A stretch of DNA of 64,000 nucleotides from positions 1 to 64,000 of the forward strand of contig NZ_JAVREH010000015.1 of the NCBI RefSeq assembly GCF_031845305.1, read 5' to 3'. Below, piece after piece: positions 51,525 to 60,384 of the stretch. A program made the translations under genes and the position numbers. Each line of letters begins with the position of its first letter. Position 1 is the first letter of the stretch. The notes beneath the pieces are model-generated. The model was not told the origin of the DNA, made no database searches, and was given only the letters and a program-made list of their open reading frames with translations. Source of the DNA: Jatrophihabitans_A lederbergiae (GTDB lineage Bacteria; Actinomycetota; Actinomycetes; Mycobacteriales; Jatrophihabitantaceae).

Positions 51525-51667
51525 TGAGCTCTCGCATGCCGTCGATATTTTCCTCGGCTGCAGCCTGTGCTGTTCAACCAACGACACCGCCGTCGGCAGT
51601 GTCGTCGTCCAACCCAGCCGACCGCGTGCACGATGCGGCTGGCGCCTGATTGTGATGGAGCGAGACC

Positions 51668-51805
51668 GTGAGCAAGCGGACCTTCCAACCGAACAACCGC
51701 CGCCGGGCCAAGACCCACGGCTTCCGGCTGCGGATGCGGACTCGCGCCGGTCGCGCCATTCTGCAGGCGCGTCGGCGCAAGGGCCGCGGCGAGCTGTCGG
51801 CCTGA
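51668..51805 (+). CDS. rpmH: 50S ribosomal protein L34
   Basis: 45 aa, GTG 51668: SKRTFQPNNRRRAKTHGFRL, then MRTRAGRAILQARRRKGRGE. Canonical L34 sequence and length, highly basic. First gene of the rpmH-rnpA-yidD-yidC-jag-rsmG cluster, divergent from dnaA. Confidence 0.98.
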   Translation: MSKRTFQPNNRRRAKTHGFRLRMRTRAGRAILQARRRKGRGELSA

Positions 51806-51817
51806 GCCGGCTGCTCT

Positions 51818-52183
51818 GTGCTCCCTGCTGTCCATCGGTTGCGGGTGAGTTCTGACTTCGCGACCGTGACCAAACGAGGCCACCGGGTCCGCTGCGGCGA
51901 CCTGGTGGTCTACCTGTTGATGGACGGCGGTTCCGAATCGGCGGCACCGGCTCGGGTCGGGCTGGTGGTCGGCAAGTCGGTCGGCGGCAGCGTCGTCCGG
52001 CACCGGGTGTCGCGTCGGCTGCGAGCACAGTTGAGCGCGCGACTTGCTGACCTACCCACGGGATCACGGCTGGTAGTTCGCGCGCTGCCTGATACGGCCA
52101 CCCGGCGCTCCACCGAGATCGGACGAGATCTCGACCGGGCGCTCGTCCGGCTGGGCAGGCTCACTGCCGGAGCGACGCACTGA
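51818..52183 (+). CDS. rnpA: Ribonuclease P protein component
   Basis: 121 aa, GTG 51818, 12 bp after rpmH. Binds RnpB RNA to mature tRNA 5' ends. The N-terminal RLRVSSDFATVTKRGHRV and the basic helix VGKSVGGSVVRHRVSRRLRA correspond to the RNR motif in its actinobacterial form (RHRVSRR). Its stop overlaps the yidD start. Confidence 0.95.
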   Translation: MLPAVHRLRVSSDFATVTKRGHRVRCGDLVVYLLMDGGSESAAPARVGLVVGKSVGGSVVRHRVSRRLRAQLSARLADLPTGSRLVVRALPDTATRRSTEIGRDLDRALVRLGRLTAGATH

Positions 52184-52503
52184 TGACCGACCACGCGGTT
52201 TCGCCACCTGGCTGGGCAGCTCGTGCCGGCGTCACCGTGATCACGGTCTATCAGGCTGCGTGGAGTTCCCGTCGACCGCCGGTCTGCCGCTACACGCCGA
52301 GCTGCAGCGGCTACGCCGTGGACGCCATCACAGCGTATGGCCTCGGCCGTGGGGCGTGGCTGGGCATCCGGCGGATCGCACGATGCCATCCCTTCCACGG
52401 TGGCGGTTACGACCCCGTACCGCCGGCCGTCGCTCGGCGCAGTGGAACCGATTCCCCCACCGATTCGTCGGATGAGAAGAATCTCGTAGAACAGGCTGAT
52501 TGA
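52183..52503 (+). CDS. yidD: Membrane protein insertion efficiency factor YidD
   Basis: 106 aa. Conserved YTPSCSGYAVDAITAYG and GIRRIARCHPFHGGGYDPVP, with three cysteines characteristic of YidD. A small amphipathic membrane-associated protein that helps YidC insertion. The start overlaps the rnpA stop by 1 bp; its TGA stop overlaps the yidC ATG (TGATG). Confidence 0.95.
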   Translation: MTDHAVSPPGWAARAGVTVITVYQAAWSSRRPPVCRYTPSCSGYAVDAITAYGLGRGAWLGIRRIARCHPFHGGGYDPVPPAVARRSGTDSPTDSSDEKNLVEQAD

Positions 52504-53609
52504 TGCTGGACTTCCTCTATACCGCCGTCTCGTGGGTGCTGTTGCGCTGGTACCAGCTCTTCACCATGCTTGGAATGAGCAAGGACAGCGGACTGACCTG
52601 GGCGCTGTCGATCATCATGCTGGTGGTCACGGCCCGGCTGGTGCTGTTCCGGTTCTTCGTGAAGCAGGTGCACTACCAGCGCCGTATGCAAGAGATGCAG
52701 CCCAAGATCAAGAAGCTGCAAGAGAAGCACAAGGGCGACAAGGCCACCCTGCAGCGCGAGATGATGGCCATGCAGCAGGCCGAGGGATTCAATCCCATCT
52801 CGGGCTGCCTGCCCATGTTCCTGCAGATCCCGATCTTCATCTCGCTGTTCCATGTGCTCAAGCACATTTCGAATTCAGTGGGCTTGGCCCCCGGTTCTCG
52901 CGGGCTTACGCTGTACGGCTTCACCGAGGCGCAGACGACTGCGGCCGCCCACGCCAAACTCTTCAACGCCCCGCTGGCGGCCTCGCTGCGGGAGTCATCG
53001 GACAAGATCCTGCAACTGGGCGGGCACGTCACGACGACTCGTACGGTTTCTCTGGTGCTGGTGCTCATCAGCGCCGCCGCTACCTACATCACCCAGCGCG
53101 CGGTCATGAAGAACCAGACCACTCCGCCTGAAGGCCAGGCGGCGATGATCCAGCGGCTGATGCAGATCGGTATCCCGATCTCCGTCATCTTCTCCGGATT
53201 CATCTTTCCGCTGGGCGTGCTCCTGTACTGGTTCACCAGCAACCTGTGGACGATGGGGCAGCAGTTCTACATCTTCCGGTTCCACCCGCACACCCCCGGC
53301 GACACCGCCGCGATTGCTGCTGGCCCGGTCGGTGAGGTCGGCAAGACGCTTGCGCCCAAGGTGGGGCAGAAGCCGGCGAACGCGAAGGGCACCCGCGCCG
53401 GCGTGACGCCCGCTGCCGGCAGTAACGCGACCGCGAACGCCGCCAAGACGAACACTGCCTCGAAGGGCGCCACCGCGATGCGCGTCTCCGACGACGACAC
53501 CTCGGCCGTCCCGGAGCCACCCGTGACGCGGCAGCCAGCCAAGCCGCAGCGACCGAACGGCAACCGCCCGGGCAACAACAAGCGTTCGCCGGGCAAGAAG
53601 CGCCGTTAA
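52503..53609 (+). CDS. yidC: Membrane protein insertase YidC
   Basis: 368 aa from ATG 52503. Five transmembrane segments of the YidC/Oxa1 core: first helix TAVSWVLLRWYQLFTML, then a charged cytoplasmic hairpin (MQPKIKKLQEKHKGDKATLQ), then PISGCLPMFLQIPIFISLFH. The positively charged tail (RPNGNRPGNNKRSPGKKRR) probably contacts ribosomes. Gram-positive type without the large periplasmic domain. Inserts membrane proteins with or without SecYEG. Confidence 0.96.
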   Translation: MLDFLYTAVSWVLLRWYQLFTMLGMSKDSGLTWALSIIMLVVTARLVLFRFFVKQVHYQRRMQEMQPKIKKLQEKHKGDKATLQREMMAMQQAEGFNPISGCLPMFLQIPIFISLFHVLKHISNSVGLAPGSRGLTLYGFTEAQTTAAAHAKLFNAPLAASLRESSDKILQLGGHVTTTRTVSLVLVLISAAATYITQRAVMKNQTTPPEGQAAMIQRLMQIGIPISVIFSGFIFPLGVLLYWFTSNLWTMGQQFYIFRFHPHTPGDTAAIAAGPVGEVGKTLAPKVGQKPANAKGTRAGVTPAAGSNATANAAKTNTASKGATAMRVSDDDTSAVPEPPVTRQPAKPQRPNGNRPGNNKRSPGKKRR

Positions 53610-53675
53610 CCAGCAGTTTCACCCGAACACCTCTTCGCTGCGCCCTGCGCATGCCGCATAGATAGGGAATGGCCA

Positions 53676-54218
53676 ATGACTGACACCGCCTCCGCGCGAA
53701 CCGACGATGCCGTGGCGCAGGATGACGACGCTGAGTCCACCGGGCGCGCGACCGGCCCGGCGCTCCTGGTCCAGGAAGGCGACATTGCCGCGGATTATCT
53801 CGAGCGCTTGCTGGATATCGTGGACTATGATGGCGACATCGACCTGGACGTCGAGAACGGTCGCGCCATGGTGGCCATCGTCGGCTCGGACCTTCAACCG
53901 TTGATCGGTCAGTCCGGCGAGACCCTGGATGCCCTGCAGGAACTCACCCGACTAGCTGTGCAGCAGCAGACCGGCGTGCGGAGCCGCTTGATGCTCGACA
54001 TCTCCGGTCACCGCCGTGCCCGCCGTGGGGAACTGACCGCGCTCGCCCAGGAGACGGCCGATAAGGTCCTGAGCTCGGGAGAGCCGGCGCGACTGGCGCC
54101 GATGAATCCGTTCGAGCGCAAGGTTGTGCATGACGCCATTTCGGCCACCGACGGAGTGATCAGCGAGTCCGAGGGCGAAGAGCCGGGCCGTCGGGTCGTC
54201 GTCCTGCTGGCGCAGTGA
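53676..54218 (+). CDS. jag: Jag/KhpB-type KH-R3H RNA-binding protein
   Basis: 180 aa. A KH-like domain with LIGQSGETLDALQELTRLAV (GxxG loop) and a C-terminal R3H domain ending HDAISATDGVISESEGEEPG then RRVVVLLAQ. The N-terminal Jag domain of Firmicutes is absent, as usual in actinobacteria. Binds RNA; linked to cell-wall and division control in other Gram-positives. Its stop overlaps the rsmG start. Confidence 0.94.
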   Translation: MTDTASARTDDAVAQDDDAESTGRATGPALLVQEGDIAADYLERLLDIVDYDGDIDLDVENGRAMVAIVGSDLQPLIGQSGETLDALQELTRLAVQQQTGVRSRLMLDISGHRRARRGELTALAQETADKVLSSGEPARLAPMNPFERKVVHDAISATDGVISESEGEEPGRRVVVLLAQ

Positions 54219-54889
54219 CGGACGGTCCCTCGACAGGCCGGCAGGCAGAGCCGGTAGCCCCGGCCCCACCTGCTGTCGTTAGCAACCGGTTAGCACCGTT
54301 TGTAGCTATTTTAGGCCGATACGCTGGTTGGCTCGCCGGGCCCGGAACGGTGCGTGGGCTCATCGGACCCCGTGAGGTGCCGCGGTTATGGGACCGGCAC
54401 CTGCTCAATTCGGTGGCCCTCAGTGAATTGCTGCCGTCCGGAGTGCGGCTAGTGGACATCGGCACCGGAGCGGGGTTACCGGGCCTTGCGGTGGCCTGTG
54501 TGCGCCCAGACCTAGAGGTCGATCTTGTGGAGTCGTTACTCCGTAGAACCAACTTTCTGACCGAGGCTGTACAGGATCTGGGGCTGGTCGACCGTGTTCG
54601 GGTCGTCCGAGGGCGTGCCGAAGACCGGGACGTCGTCCGCACGGTAGGTTCATCATCATTCGTAACGGCGCGGGCTGTTGCCCCGCTGGACAAGCTGGTG
54701 AAGTGGAGTTTCCCCTTGCTGAAGCGCGGTGGCAGCCTGCTGGCCATCAAGGGAGAGTCCGCCGAGGCTGAACTCGCCGAGCACCGCTCGCTGATCACTC
54801 GAATGCGCGGGGAGATTGTCGGCGTGGTCGAGTGTGGCGTGGGCTTGGCCGATCCGCCTACCCGTGTCGTCACAGTGACTCGACGCTGA
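54215..54889 (+). CDS. rsmG: 16S rRNA (guanine527-N7)-methyltransferase RsmG
   Basis: 224 aa, GTG 54215 overlapping jag (GTGA). SAM motif I LVDIGTGAGLPGLAVA, then VDLVESLLRRTNFLTEAV, then the catalytic segment SSFVTARAVAPLDKL. Methylates G527 of 16S rRNA; loss gives streptomycin resistance in relatives. Its middle part is less GC-biased than adjacent genes. Confidence 0.96.
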   Translation: MTDGPSTGRQAEPVAPAPPAVVSNRLAPFVAILGRYAGWLAGPGTVRGLIGPREVPRLWDRHLLNSVALSELLPSGVRLVDIGTGAGLPGLAVACVRPDLEVDLVESLLRRTNFLTEAVQDLGLVDRVRVVRGRAEDRDVVRTVGSSSFVTARAVAPLDKLVKWSFPLLKRGGSLLAIKGESAEAELAEHRSLITRMRGEIVGVVECGVGLADPPTRVVTVTRR

Positions 54890-54923
54890 GCCTCGTACTG
54901 ATACCGCTACTCAAGGTGATGAG

Positions 54924-55973
54924 ATGACATCAGCAATGCCTGATAATGCGATACCTCCGGTCGCGGCAGACGCAGCTCTGGGTTCAGATGACGCTGAGGT
55001 GGTCGCAGCCGAAGAGAACATGGGTCAATCCGACCGCGTTTCACGTGAAACATTCGACACACCCATCGCGCGTGAGGCGATGCGCGCCGTTCAGGTGCGC
55101 AATGTCCGCAACGAGGTGTGGCCGAAGCCGGCGGACACCCGCATTATCACCGTCGCCAACCAGAAAGGCGGCGTTGGGAAGACGACAACAGCGGTCAACC
55201 TCGCAGTAGCCCTGGCGCATCACGGGCTGTCAGTGCTGTTGATCGACCTTGACCCGCAGGGAAACGCCAGTACCGCCATGGGTGTTGCGCATCATGCGGG
55301 CACACCGTCCGTTTACGACGTGCTCCTGGGCAGCTCGTCGCTTCAGGACGTCGCTGTCCCCGTCGAAGCCGCTCCCGGCCTGCGGTGCGTCCCCGCCACC
55401 ATCGATTTAGCGGGCGCTGATATCGAGCTGGCGTCGCAAGTTGCCCGCGAGCACCGTCTTCGCAAGGCAATATCCGGTTACGAACCACAGGCCGACTACA
55501 TCCTGATTGACTGCCCGCCCGCGCTGGGTCTCTTGACCCTCAATGCCCTGGTGGCTGGCAAAGAGATTTTGATCCCCATCCAGTGTGAGTATTACGCACT
55601 GGAGGGTCTGGCCCAACTGCTCAACACGGTGGAACTGGTGCGAACACAGCTGAACGCGACCTTGGACGTCTCAACCGTGCTGCTGACCATGTACGACAGC
55701 CGTACCCGACTGGCTGACCAAGTCGCTGACGAGGTACGACAACATTTCGGAGCGAAGGTCATTCGGTCGGTGATCCCCCGCAATGTCCGGGTATCGGAGG
55801 CACCGGGCTACGGGCAAACCGTGATGACGTACGACGCCGGCTCCCGGGGCGCCGTGAGCTATCTGGAGGCAGCTCGCGAGCTGGCTGAGCGGGGACGGCC
55901 ATCGCCGGCGGAACAAAACCAGCCAGGCGGGAGTTCGGAGCACCACAACAAGGGACAGGGGACGCAGGAGTGA
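54924..55973 (+). CDS. parA: Chromosome partitioning ATPase ParA
   Basis: 349 aa, ATG 54924. An N-terminal extension of about 70 residues precedes the deviant Walker A KGGVGKTTTAVNLAV; Walker A-prime/B segments DLDPQGNASTA and ADYILIDCPPALGLLT follow. With ParB and parS it moves the origin to the pole. The extension contains the parS site at 55038-55051 (encoding part of RVSRETF). Its stop overlaps the parB start. Confidence 0.97.
   Translation: MTSAMPDNAIPPVAADAALGSDDAEVVAAEENMGQSDRVSRETFDTPIAREAMRAVQVRNVRNEVWPKPADTRIITVANQKGGVGKTTTAVNLAVALAHHGLSVLLIDLDPQGNASTAMGVAHHAGTPSVYDVLLGSSSLQDVAVPVEAAPGLRCVPATIDLAGADIELASQVAREHRLRKAISGYEPQADYILIDCPPALGLLTLNALVAGKEILIPIQCEYYALEGLAQLLNTVELVRTQLNATLDVSTVLLTMYDSRTRLADQVADEVRQHFGAKVIRSVIPRNVRVSEAPGYGQTVMTYDAGSRGAVSYLEAARELAERGRPSPAEQNQPGGSSEHHNKGQGTQE
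55038..55051. promoter_or_regulatory. parS centromere site inside parA
   Basis: GTTTCACGTGAAAC is a perfect 14-bp palindrome; with flanks it matches 15 of 16 bases of the parS consensus TGTTTCACGTGAAACA. ParB loads here. About 5 kb from oriC. It lies in the poorly conserved N-terminal codons of parA. I saw no second perfect copy in the window, though my scan was by eye. Confidence 0.93.
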
Positions 55974-57088
55974 GCACGGCACCACGACGGGGTGGACTAG
56001 GCCGCGGCCTAGGAGCTCTCATTCCAACCACTCCCCCAGATGCTGACATCGCTGCGGCAACAGAGCGCGAAATCGCATCCGTTATGTCAACTGCTCCTCT
56101 GGTTGGCCAAGGGGAGGGTGCCACCGGTGCCCCCCCCGCCCCAGCCGTTACGCCAGGTAGCGGCGTGAAAGGAGGGCCTCGGGTGCCCTCCATTGCGTCG
56201 ATGACGGCGTCCGCGGCCACCGATTTATACTTCGATCCAGCACCTGTACCGGGCGCAACCCTTCGAGAGGTCCGCCCCGATCAGGTTCGCACCAATCCGA
56301 AGCAGCCACGGCAGGCATTCGACGAGGAAGCCCTTGCCGAGCTGGCACATTCCATCCGCGAGTTCGGAGTTCTGCAACCCATCGTCGTCCGTGCCGTTGA
56401 CGATGGCTACGAACTGGTCATGGGCGAGCGCCGTCTGCGTGCGGCAACCGCTGCGGGATTGGAGAAGATTCCGGCGATCATCCGCGACACCGCGGACGAC
56501 GCCATGCTGCGGGATGCCCTGCTGGAGAACATCCATCGCGCCCAGCTCAATCCGCTCGAAGAAGCTGCGGCGTATCAACAATTGCTCGAAGAGTTCGGCG
56601 CGACCCACGAAGAGCTGGCAAGCAGGATCGGCCGCAGTCGCTCGCAGGTCACGAACACCATCCGACTGATGAACCTGCCGGTGCCGGTGCAGCGTCGGGT
56701 TGCGGCCGGTATCTTGTCGGCCGGCCATGCGCGCGCACTGCTCGGCTTGGCGGACCGTGACCAGCAGGAGGAGCTGGCGAGCCGTATCGTCGCCGAGGGT
56801 CTGTCCGTCCGGGCCACCGAGGAGCTGGTCGCGCTCGCTCTCGGCTCCGGGGCCAAGTCGGTCACGCGCAGAAGGCCGGCACAGCGGATGGCCGCTCCGG
56901 AGCTCGAACTACTGGCGGATAAGTTGTCAGACGCCCTGGATACGCGGGTGCGCGTCGATCTGGGGCAGCGCAAGGGGAAGATAACGGTCGAATTCGGCTC
57001 GATCGACGACCTCGACCGCATCATCGCCGTGATCGCGCCCCAGCTCGGCTCCGTGTCACCCACCTCGGGGGCTCAGCAGGCAGACTAG
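55970..57088 (+). CDS. parB: Chromosome partitioning protein ParB
   Basis: 372 aa, GTG 55970 (GTGA overlap with parA). N-terminal GGLGRGLGALIP, then the CTPase box MGERRLRAATAAG, the HTH region RIGRSRSQVTNTIRLMNLP, and a C-terminal dimer domain with TRVRVDLGQRKGKITVEFGS. Binds parS and spreads as a CTP-dependent clamp. Convergent with the nitroreductase gene (4-bp overlap of ends). Confidence 0.97.
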   Translation: MSTAPRRGGLGRGLGALIPTTPPDADIAAATEREIASVMSTAPLVGQGEGATGAPPAPAVTPGSGVKGGPRVPSIASMTASAATDLYFDPAPVPGATLREVRPDQVRTNPKQPRQAFDEEALAELAHSIREFGVLQPIVVRAVDDGYELVMGERRLRAATAAGLEKIPAIIRDTADDAMLRDALLENIHRAQLNPLEEAAAYQQLLEEFGATHEELASRIGRSRSQVTNTIRLMNLPVPVQRRVAAGILSAGHARALLGLADRDQQEELASRIVAEGLSVRATEELVALALGSGAKSVTRRRPAQRMAAPELELLADKLSDALDTRVRVDLGQRKGKITVEFGSIDDLDRIIAVIAPQLGSVSPTSGAQQAD

Positions 57089-57690
57089 TCCGTCATGGAT
57101 TGGTATGAGACGACCTCATCCAGGCCACGCCTGCCGCGTTTCAGAGACGGCGACTTCGGATCCGGCACCCCGTATCCCAGACTGATCACTCCGACGACAG
57201 ACATCCGCGGCGGGATGCCGAATGCCGATTTTGTCGCGTTCTGATGTTCTGGTGGCACGCCGAAGAAGCAACTGGACAAGCCATGGTCGACGGCACTCAG
57301 CAGGATGAGCAGGCTGGCCATCCCCGTGTCGATATCCCAGTACGGCACCGGCCAGCGGGCCTCGTCCTTATCGGTCCAGCCCTTGTCCGGGGACGCATAC
57401 CGCTCGAGATAGGCCTGCTTGTCCGACATGGCGAGGATCAGCGCGGGCGCCGACCGCATTCCACGCTGCCAGCGGTCCGTTGGCGAGTCCGGGTCCGTGG
57501 TCGTGGACCAGAAGAGCTCGCGGCTCTCGTCGGTGTCCAGCACGAGGAAGTGCCACCCCTGGCTGAAGCCGGCCGACGGCGCCCTGATGGCCAGGCCCAG
57601 CATGTCATCGATGATCGCTCGCTCCACCGACCGGGACGCGTCATAGTTGCGGACCATCCGCCGCGCGCGAACGACCGCTGAAAATTCCAT
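57085..57690 (-). CDS. Nitroreductase-family flavoprotein
   Basis: 201 aa. The opening EFSAVVRARRMVRNYDASRS with RAPSAGFSQGWHFLVLD matches the FMN-binding nitroreductase fold; ASLLILLSAVDHGLSSCFFG and VVGVISLGYG complete it. The substrate is unknown; members reduce nitro-compounds, quinones or flavin-linked cofactors. It stands alone after parB, where many actinobacteria have trx genes instead. Confidence 0.9.
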   Translation of the reverse strand: MEFSAVVRARRMVRNYDASRSVERAIIDDMLGLAIRAPSAGFSQGWHFLVLDTDESRELFWSTTTDPDSPTDRWQRGMRSAPALILAMSDKQAYLERYASPDKGWTDKDEARWPVPYWDIDTGMASLLILLSAVDHGLSSCFFGVPPEHQNATKSAFGIPPRMSVVGVISLGYGVPDPKSPSLKRGRRGLDEVVSYQSMTD

Positions 57691-57762
57691 GCAGGCTGTT
57701 TACCACGCCACGCCGGAGATATAGGCGATGCGCGGGCAGCACCGGTGTGACACGCTGCACGG

Positions 57763-59037
57763 GTGGATCTCGTGCAATCAACGAAGCTAGCTGACGTCTG
57801 CTACGACATCAGAGGACCGGTGCTGGTAGAGGCAAAGCGCCTCGAGGAGCAGGGTCACCGCATCCTCAAGCTGAACATCGGCAACCCCGCACCGTTCGGG
57901 TTCTCGGCGCCGGACGAGATCCTCGTGGACGTCATCAGGAACCTGTCCGATGCCGAGGGCTACTCCGACTCCCAGGGCCTGCTCTCCGCGCGGACGGCCA
58001 TCGTCAGCCACTACCAGGACCGGGGCCTGGACACCTCCGTGACCGTGGACGATGTCTGGCTCGGCAACGGCGTCAGCGAGCTGATCGTCATGGCGCTGCA
58101 GGCGATGCTGAACAACGGCGACGAGGTACTGGTGCCGGCACCGGACTACCCGCTCTGGACGGCGGCCACGTCACTGGCCGGTGGCACCCCGGTGCATTAC
58201 CGGTGTGACGAGTCCGAGGGCTGGCTTCCCGACCTCGATGACCTGCGTGCGAAGATCTCGGCGCGAACCAAGGCAATCGTCCTGATCAACCCGAACAACC
58301 CCACCGGTGCCGTCTATCCGCGCCCGCTGCTGGAGGATCTCGCCGAGATCGCGCGGCAGCACAGCCTCACCGTGCTGGCGGACGAGATCTACGACAAGAT
58401 CCTCTACGACGACGCGAGCCATGTGCCGTTCGCCGTCATCGCGCCGGACCTCTTCACGCTGACGTTCAACGGGCTGTCCAAGGCGTACCGGCTGGCGGGG
58501 TTCCGCGCCGGGTGGCTGCTTGCGGGCGCCCCGAAGAGCCACGCGGCCAACTACCTCGAGGGCCTCACCATCCTGGCCAACATGCGGCTGTGCGCGAACG
58601 TCCCCGCGCAGCACGCCATTCAGACCGCGCTCGGCGGCCGCCAGAGCATCCGGGACCTGGTGCTGCCGGGCGGGCGGTTGCTCGAACAGCGCGATGCCGC
58701 CGTGTCGGCGTTGCGAGCGATCCCCGGCGTCAGCTGTGTCGAGCCCAAGGGAGCGCTGTACGTGTTCCCGCGGCTCGATCCCGAGGTGTACCCGATCGTG
58801 GACGACCAACGCTTCGTGCTGGACTTCCTGCGCGACCAGCACGTGCTGCTGGTCCAGGGAACCGGCTTCAACTGGCCGACACCGGATCACCTGCGCATCG
58901 TCACCCTGCCGCACGTCGAGGTGCTGACGGAGGCGATCGGCAGGCTCGGCACCTTCCTTGCCGACGGTGGTGCGGATGGTCGTGCTGGCGGTCGCCGTGC
59001 CAGCCTGGACAGCACCGGCCTTCGTCGGATTAGCTAG
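57763..59037 (+). CDS. PLP-dependent aminotransferase (AlaA/AspC-like class I)
   Basis: 424 aa, GTG 57763. Family start QSTKLADVCYDIRGPVLVEA, LNIGNPAPFGF, INPNNPTGAVYP, and the PLP lysine in TFNGLSKAYRLAGFRAGW. This pattern matches the AlaA-type glutamate-pyruvate aminotransferases of actinobacteria. The C-terminal tail after about residue 405 is low complexity. No partner genes indicate a pathway. Confidence 0.93.
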   Translation: MDLVQSTKLADVCYDIRGPVLVEAKRLEEQGHRILKLNIGNPAPFGFSAPDEILVDVIRNLSDAEGYSDSQGLLSARTAIVSHYQDRGLDTSVTVDDVWLGNGVSELIVMALQAMLNNGDEVLVPAPDYPLWTAATSLAGGTPVHYRCDESEGWLPDLDDLRAKISARTKAIVLINPNNPTGAVYPRPLLEDLAEIARQHSLTVLADEIYDKILYDDASHVPFAVIAPDLFTLTFNGLSKAYRLAGFRAGWLLAGAPKSHAANYLEGLTILANMRLCANVPAQHAIQTALGGRQSIRDLVLPGGRLLEQRDAAVSALRAIPGVSCVEPKGALYVFPRLDPEVYPIVDDQRFVLDFLRDQHVLLVQGTGFNWPTPDHLRIVTLPHVEVLTEAIGRLGTFLADGGADGRAGGRRASLDSTGLRRIS

Positions 59038-59041
59038 GACC

Positions 59042-59683
59042 ATGTCGGTTTCGCGCCGGATCATGCCGCTGACCCTGGACAACCTCGACGATCTGCCGTC
59101 GCCGTGCCGCAGTTGCCTGTTCTGGGAGCTGGGGCCGCTGGTGGACACGAACCCGGTCGAGGCGGACGAGGCGCCGCTCGCGAAAGAGGCCTGGCTGTCG
59201 GCGACGCTGCTGGACTGGGGCAGCTGCGGCAAGATCGCCTACGTCGCCGGCGTTCCGGTCGGGTACGCGATGTTCGCGCCACCTGGCTTCGTACCGCGAT
59301 CGATGTCATTTCCGACGTCCCCGGTGGCCGGCGACGCCGTGTTGCTGATGAATGCCCGGGTGCTGCCCGAGTGGACCTCCGGCGGGGTAGGCCGGATGCT
59401 GGCGCAGGCGGTCGCGGCGGAGCTCGTCCCGCGGGGGGTCAAGGCAATCGAGGCCTTCGGCTCCACCGGCCCGCTGTCCCGGGGCTGCCTGATGCCAGCC
59501 GACTACCTGCGGTCGGTCGGTTTCAAGACCGTCCGACCCCATCCGGCCTATCCCCGGCTGCGCATGGAGCTGAAGTCGACGGTGTCCTGGCGTTACGACG
59601 TCGAGTACGCGCTCGAACGGATCTTCGGCACGAACGTCGGCCGGTCGCTGACACCGGTCAACTATGCCAACCCGATGGGCTGA
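59042..59683 (+). CDS. GNAT-family N-acetyltransferase with N-terminal Cys motif
   Basis: 213 aa from ATG 59042, 4 bp after the aminotransferase stop. The acetyl-CoA segment RVLPEWTSGGVGRMLAQAVA is typical GNAT. The N-terminal PSPCRSCLFWELGP contains a C-x2-C motif that recurs in actinobacterial members found near parB. Substrate unknown. Probably co-transcribed with the aminotransferase. Confidence 0.88.
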   Translation: MSVSRRIMPLTLDNLDDLPSPCRSCLFWELGPLVDTNPVEADEAPLAKEAWLSATLLDWGSCGKIAYVAGVPVGYAMFAPPGFVPRSMSFPTSPVAGDAVLLMNARVLPEWTSGGVGRMLAQAVAAELVPRGVKAIEAFGSTGPLSRGCLMPADYLRSVGFKTVRPHPAYPRLRMELKSTVSWRYDVEYALERIFGTNVGRSLTPVNYANPMG

Positions 59684-59700
59684 ATACCCGTCGTCTATGA

Positions 59701-59720
59701 CGGAGTGAGCACTCACTCCG
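59701..59720. promoter_or_regulatory. Predicted TetR operator upstream of the ABC-exporter operon
   Basis: 9-bp arms CGGAGTGAG and CTCACTCCG around a CA spacer form a 20-bp palindrome. It ends 13 bp before the TetR ATG at 59734, fitting autorepression. Confidence 0.7.
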
Positions 59721-59733
59721 CTAGTTTGAGAGT

Positions 59734-60384
59734 ATGACAGTCGAAGCCCGTCGCGCCTCCCCCATGGCGCCCGACGAACGCCGGGCCACCATCGTCGAAG
59801 CGACCTTGCCGCTGCTGCGCGCACACGGCAATGCCGTCACGACCAAGCAGATTGCCGACGCCTGCGGTGTCGGCGAGGGGACGGTGTTCCGGGCTTTCCC
59901 CGACAAGGCGGCGATCATCGACGCGGCGCTTGCCACCGCCTTCGACCCGGCTCCCGGACTGGAGCAACTCGGCCGCATCGACCCCACACTGCCCCTCGGT
60001 GAGCGCCTTGTCGCGGCGGTGGAGGTCCTGCAGGACCGGTTGCGGTCGGTGATCGGCCTGATGACGGTGCTGGGCCGCACGGCGCCGCAGGCTGCCACCC
60101 GCCGGCGGGTTCACGACGACGATCAGCTGCGCGAGGGCCAGGCGCGGATACTCCGAGCCATCGAGGACCTGATCGCGCCGGACGCGGACGCCCTGCGGGT
60201 CAGCCCGGCACAGGCGGCTCGGACGGTGCGGATGCTGACCTTCGCCGGCACCCATCCCGGCGTCACCGACGAGACCCCGATGTCCGCGTCGGAGATCGTG
60301 TCGATACTGCTGCACGGTGTCCTCACCAGCGGTGCTCCCACCAGCGGTGCTTGCGACAGAGAGGCCGGTTCGCCATGCTGTTGA
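59734..60384 (+). CDS. TetR-family repressor of the ABC exporter
   Basis: 216 aa. N-terminal HTH: IVEATLPLLRAHGNAVTTKQ, then ADACGVGEGTVFRAFPDKAA. First gene of an operon with two ABC exporter half-transporters; the exporter ATG lies inside its last codons. A 20-bp palindrome sits just upstream. Predicted to repress the exporter until a substrate binds. Ligand unknown. Confidence 0.9.
   Translation: MTVEARRASPMAPDERRATIVEATLPLLRAHGNAVTTKQIADACGVGEGTVFRAFPDKAAIIDAALATAFDPAPGLEQLGRIDPTLPLGERLVAAVEVLQDRLRSVIGLMTVLGRTAPQAATRRRVHDDDQLREGQARILRAIEDLIAPDADALRVSPAQAARTVRMLTFAGTHPGVTDETPMSASEIVSILLHGVLTSGAPTSGACDREAGSPCC

Larger units (their letters stand above)
51114..51667. other. 554-bp dnaA-rpmH divergent intergenic region
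   Basis: No gene found. Next to dnaA lie DnaA boxes (51210-51242), suggesting autoregulation. Further on, the 9-mer GATATTTTC occurs twice (near 51401 and 51545) without clear meaning. The rpmH promoter is proposed at about 51495-51524, leaving a leader of about 140 nt. Confidence 0.6.
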
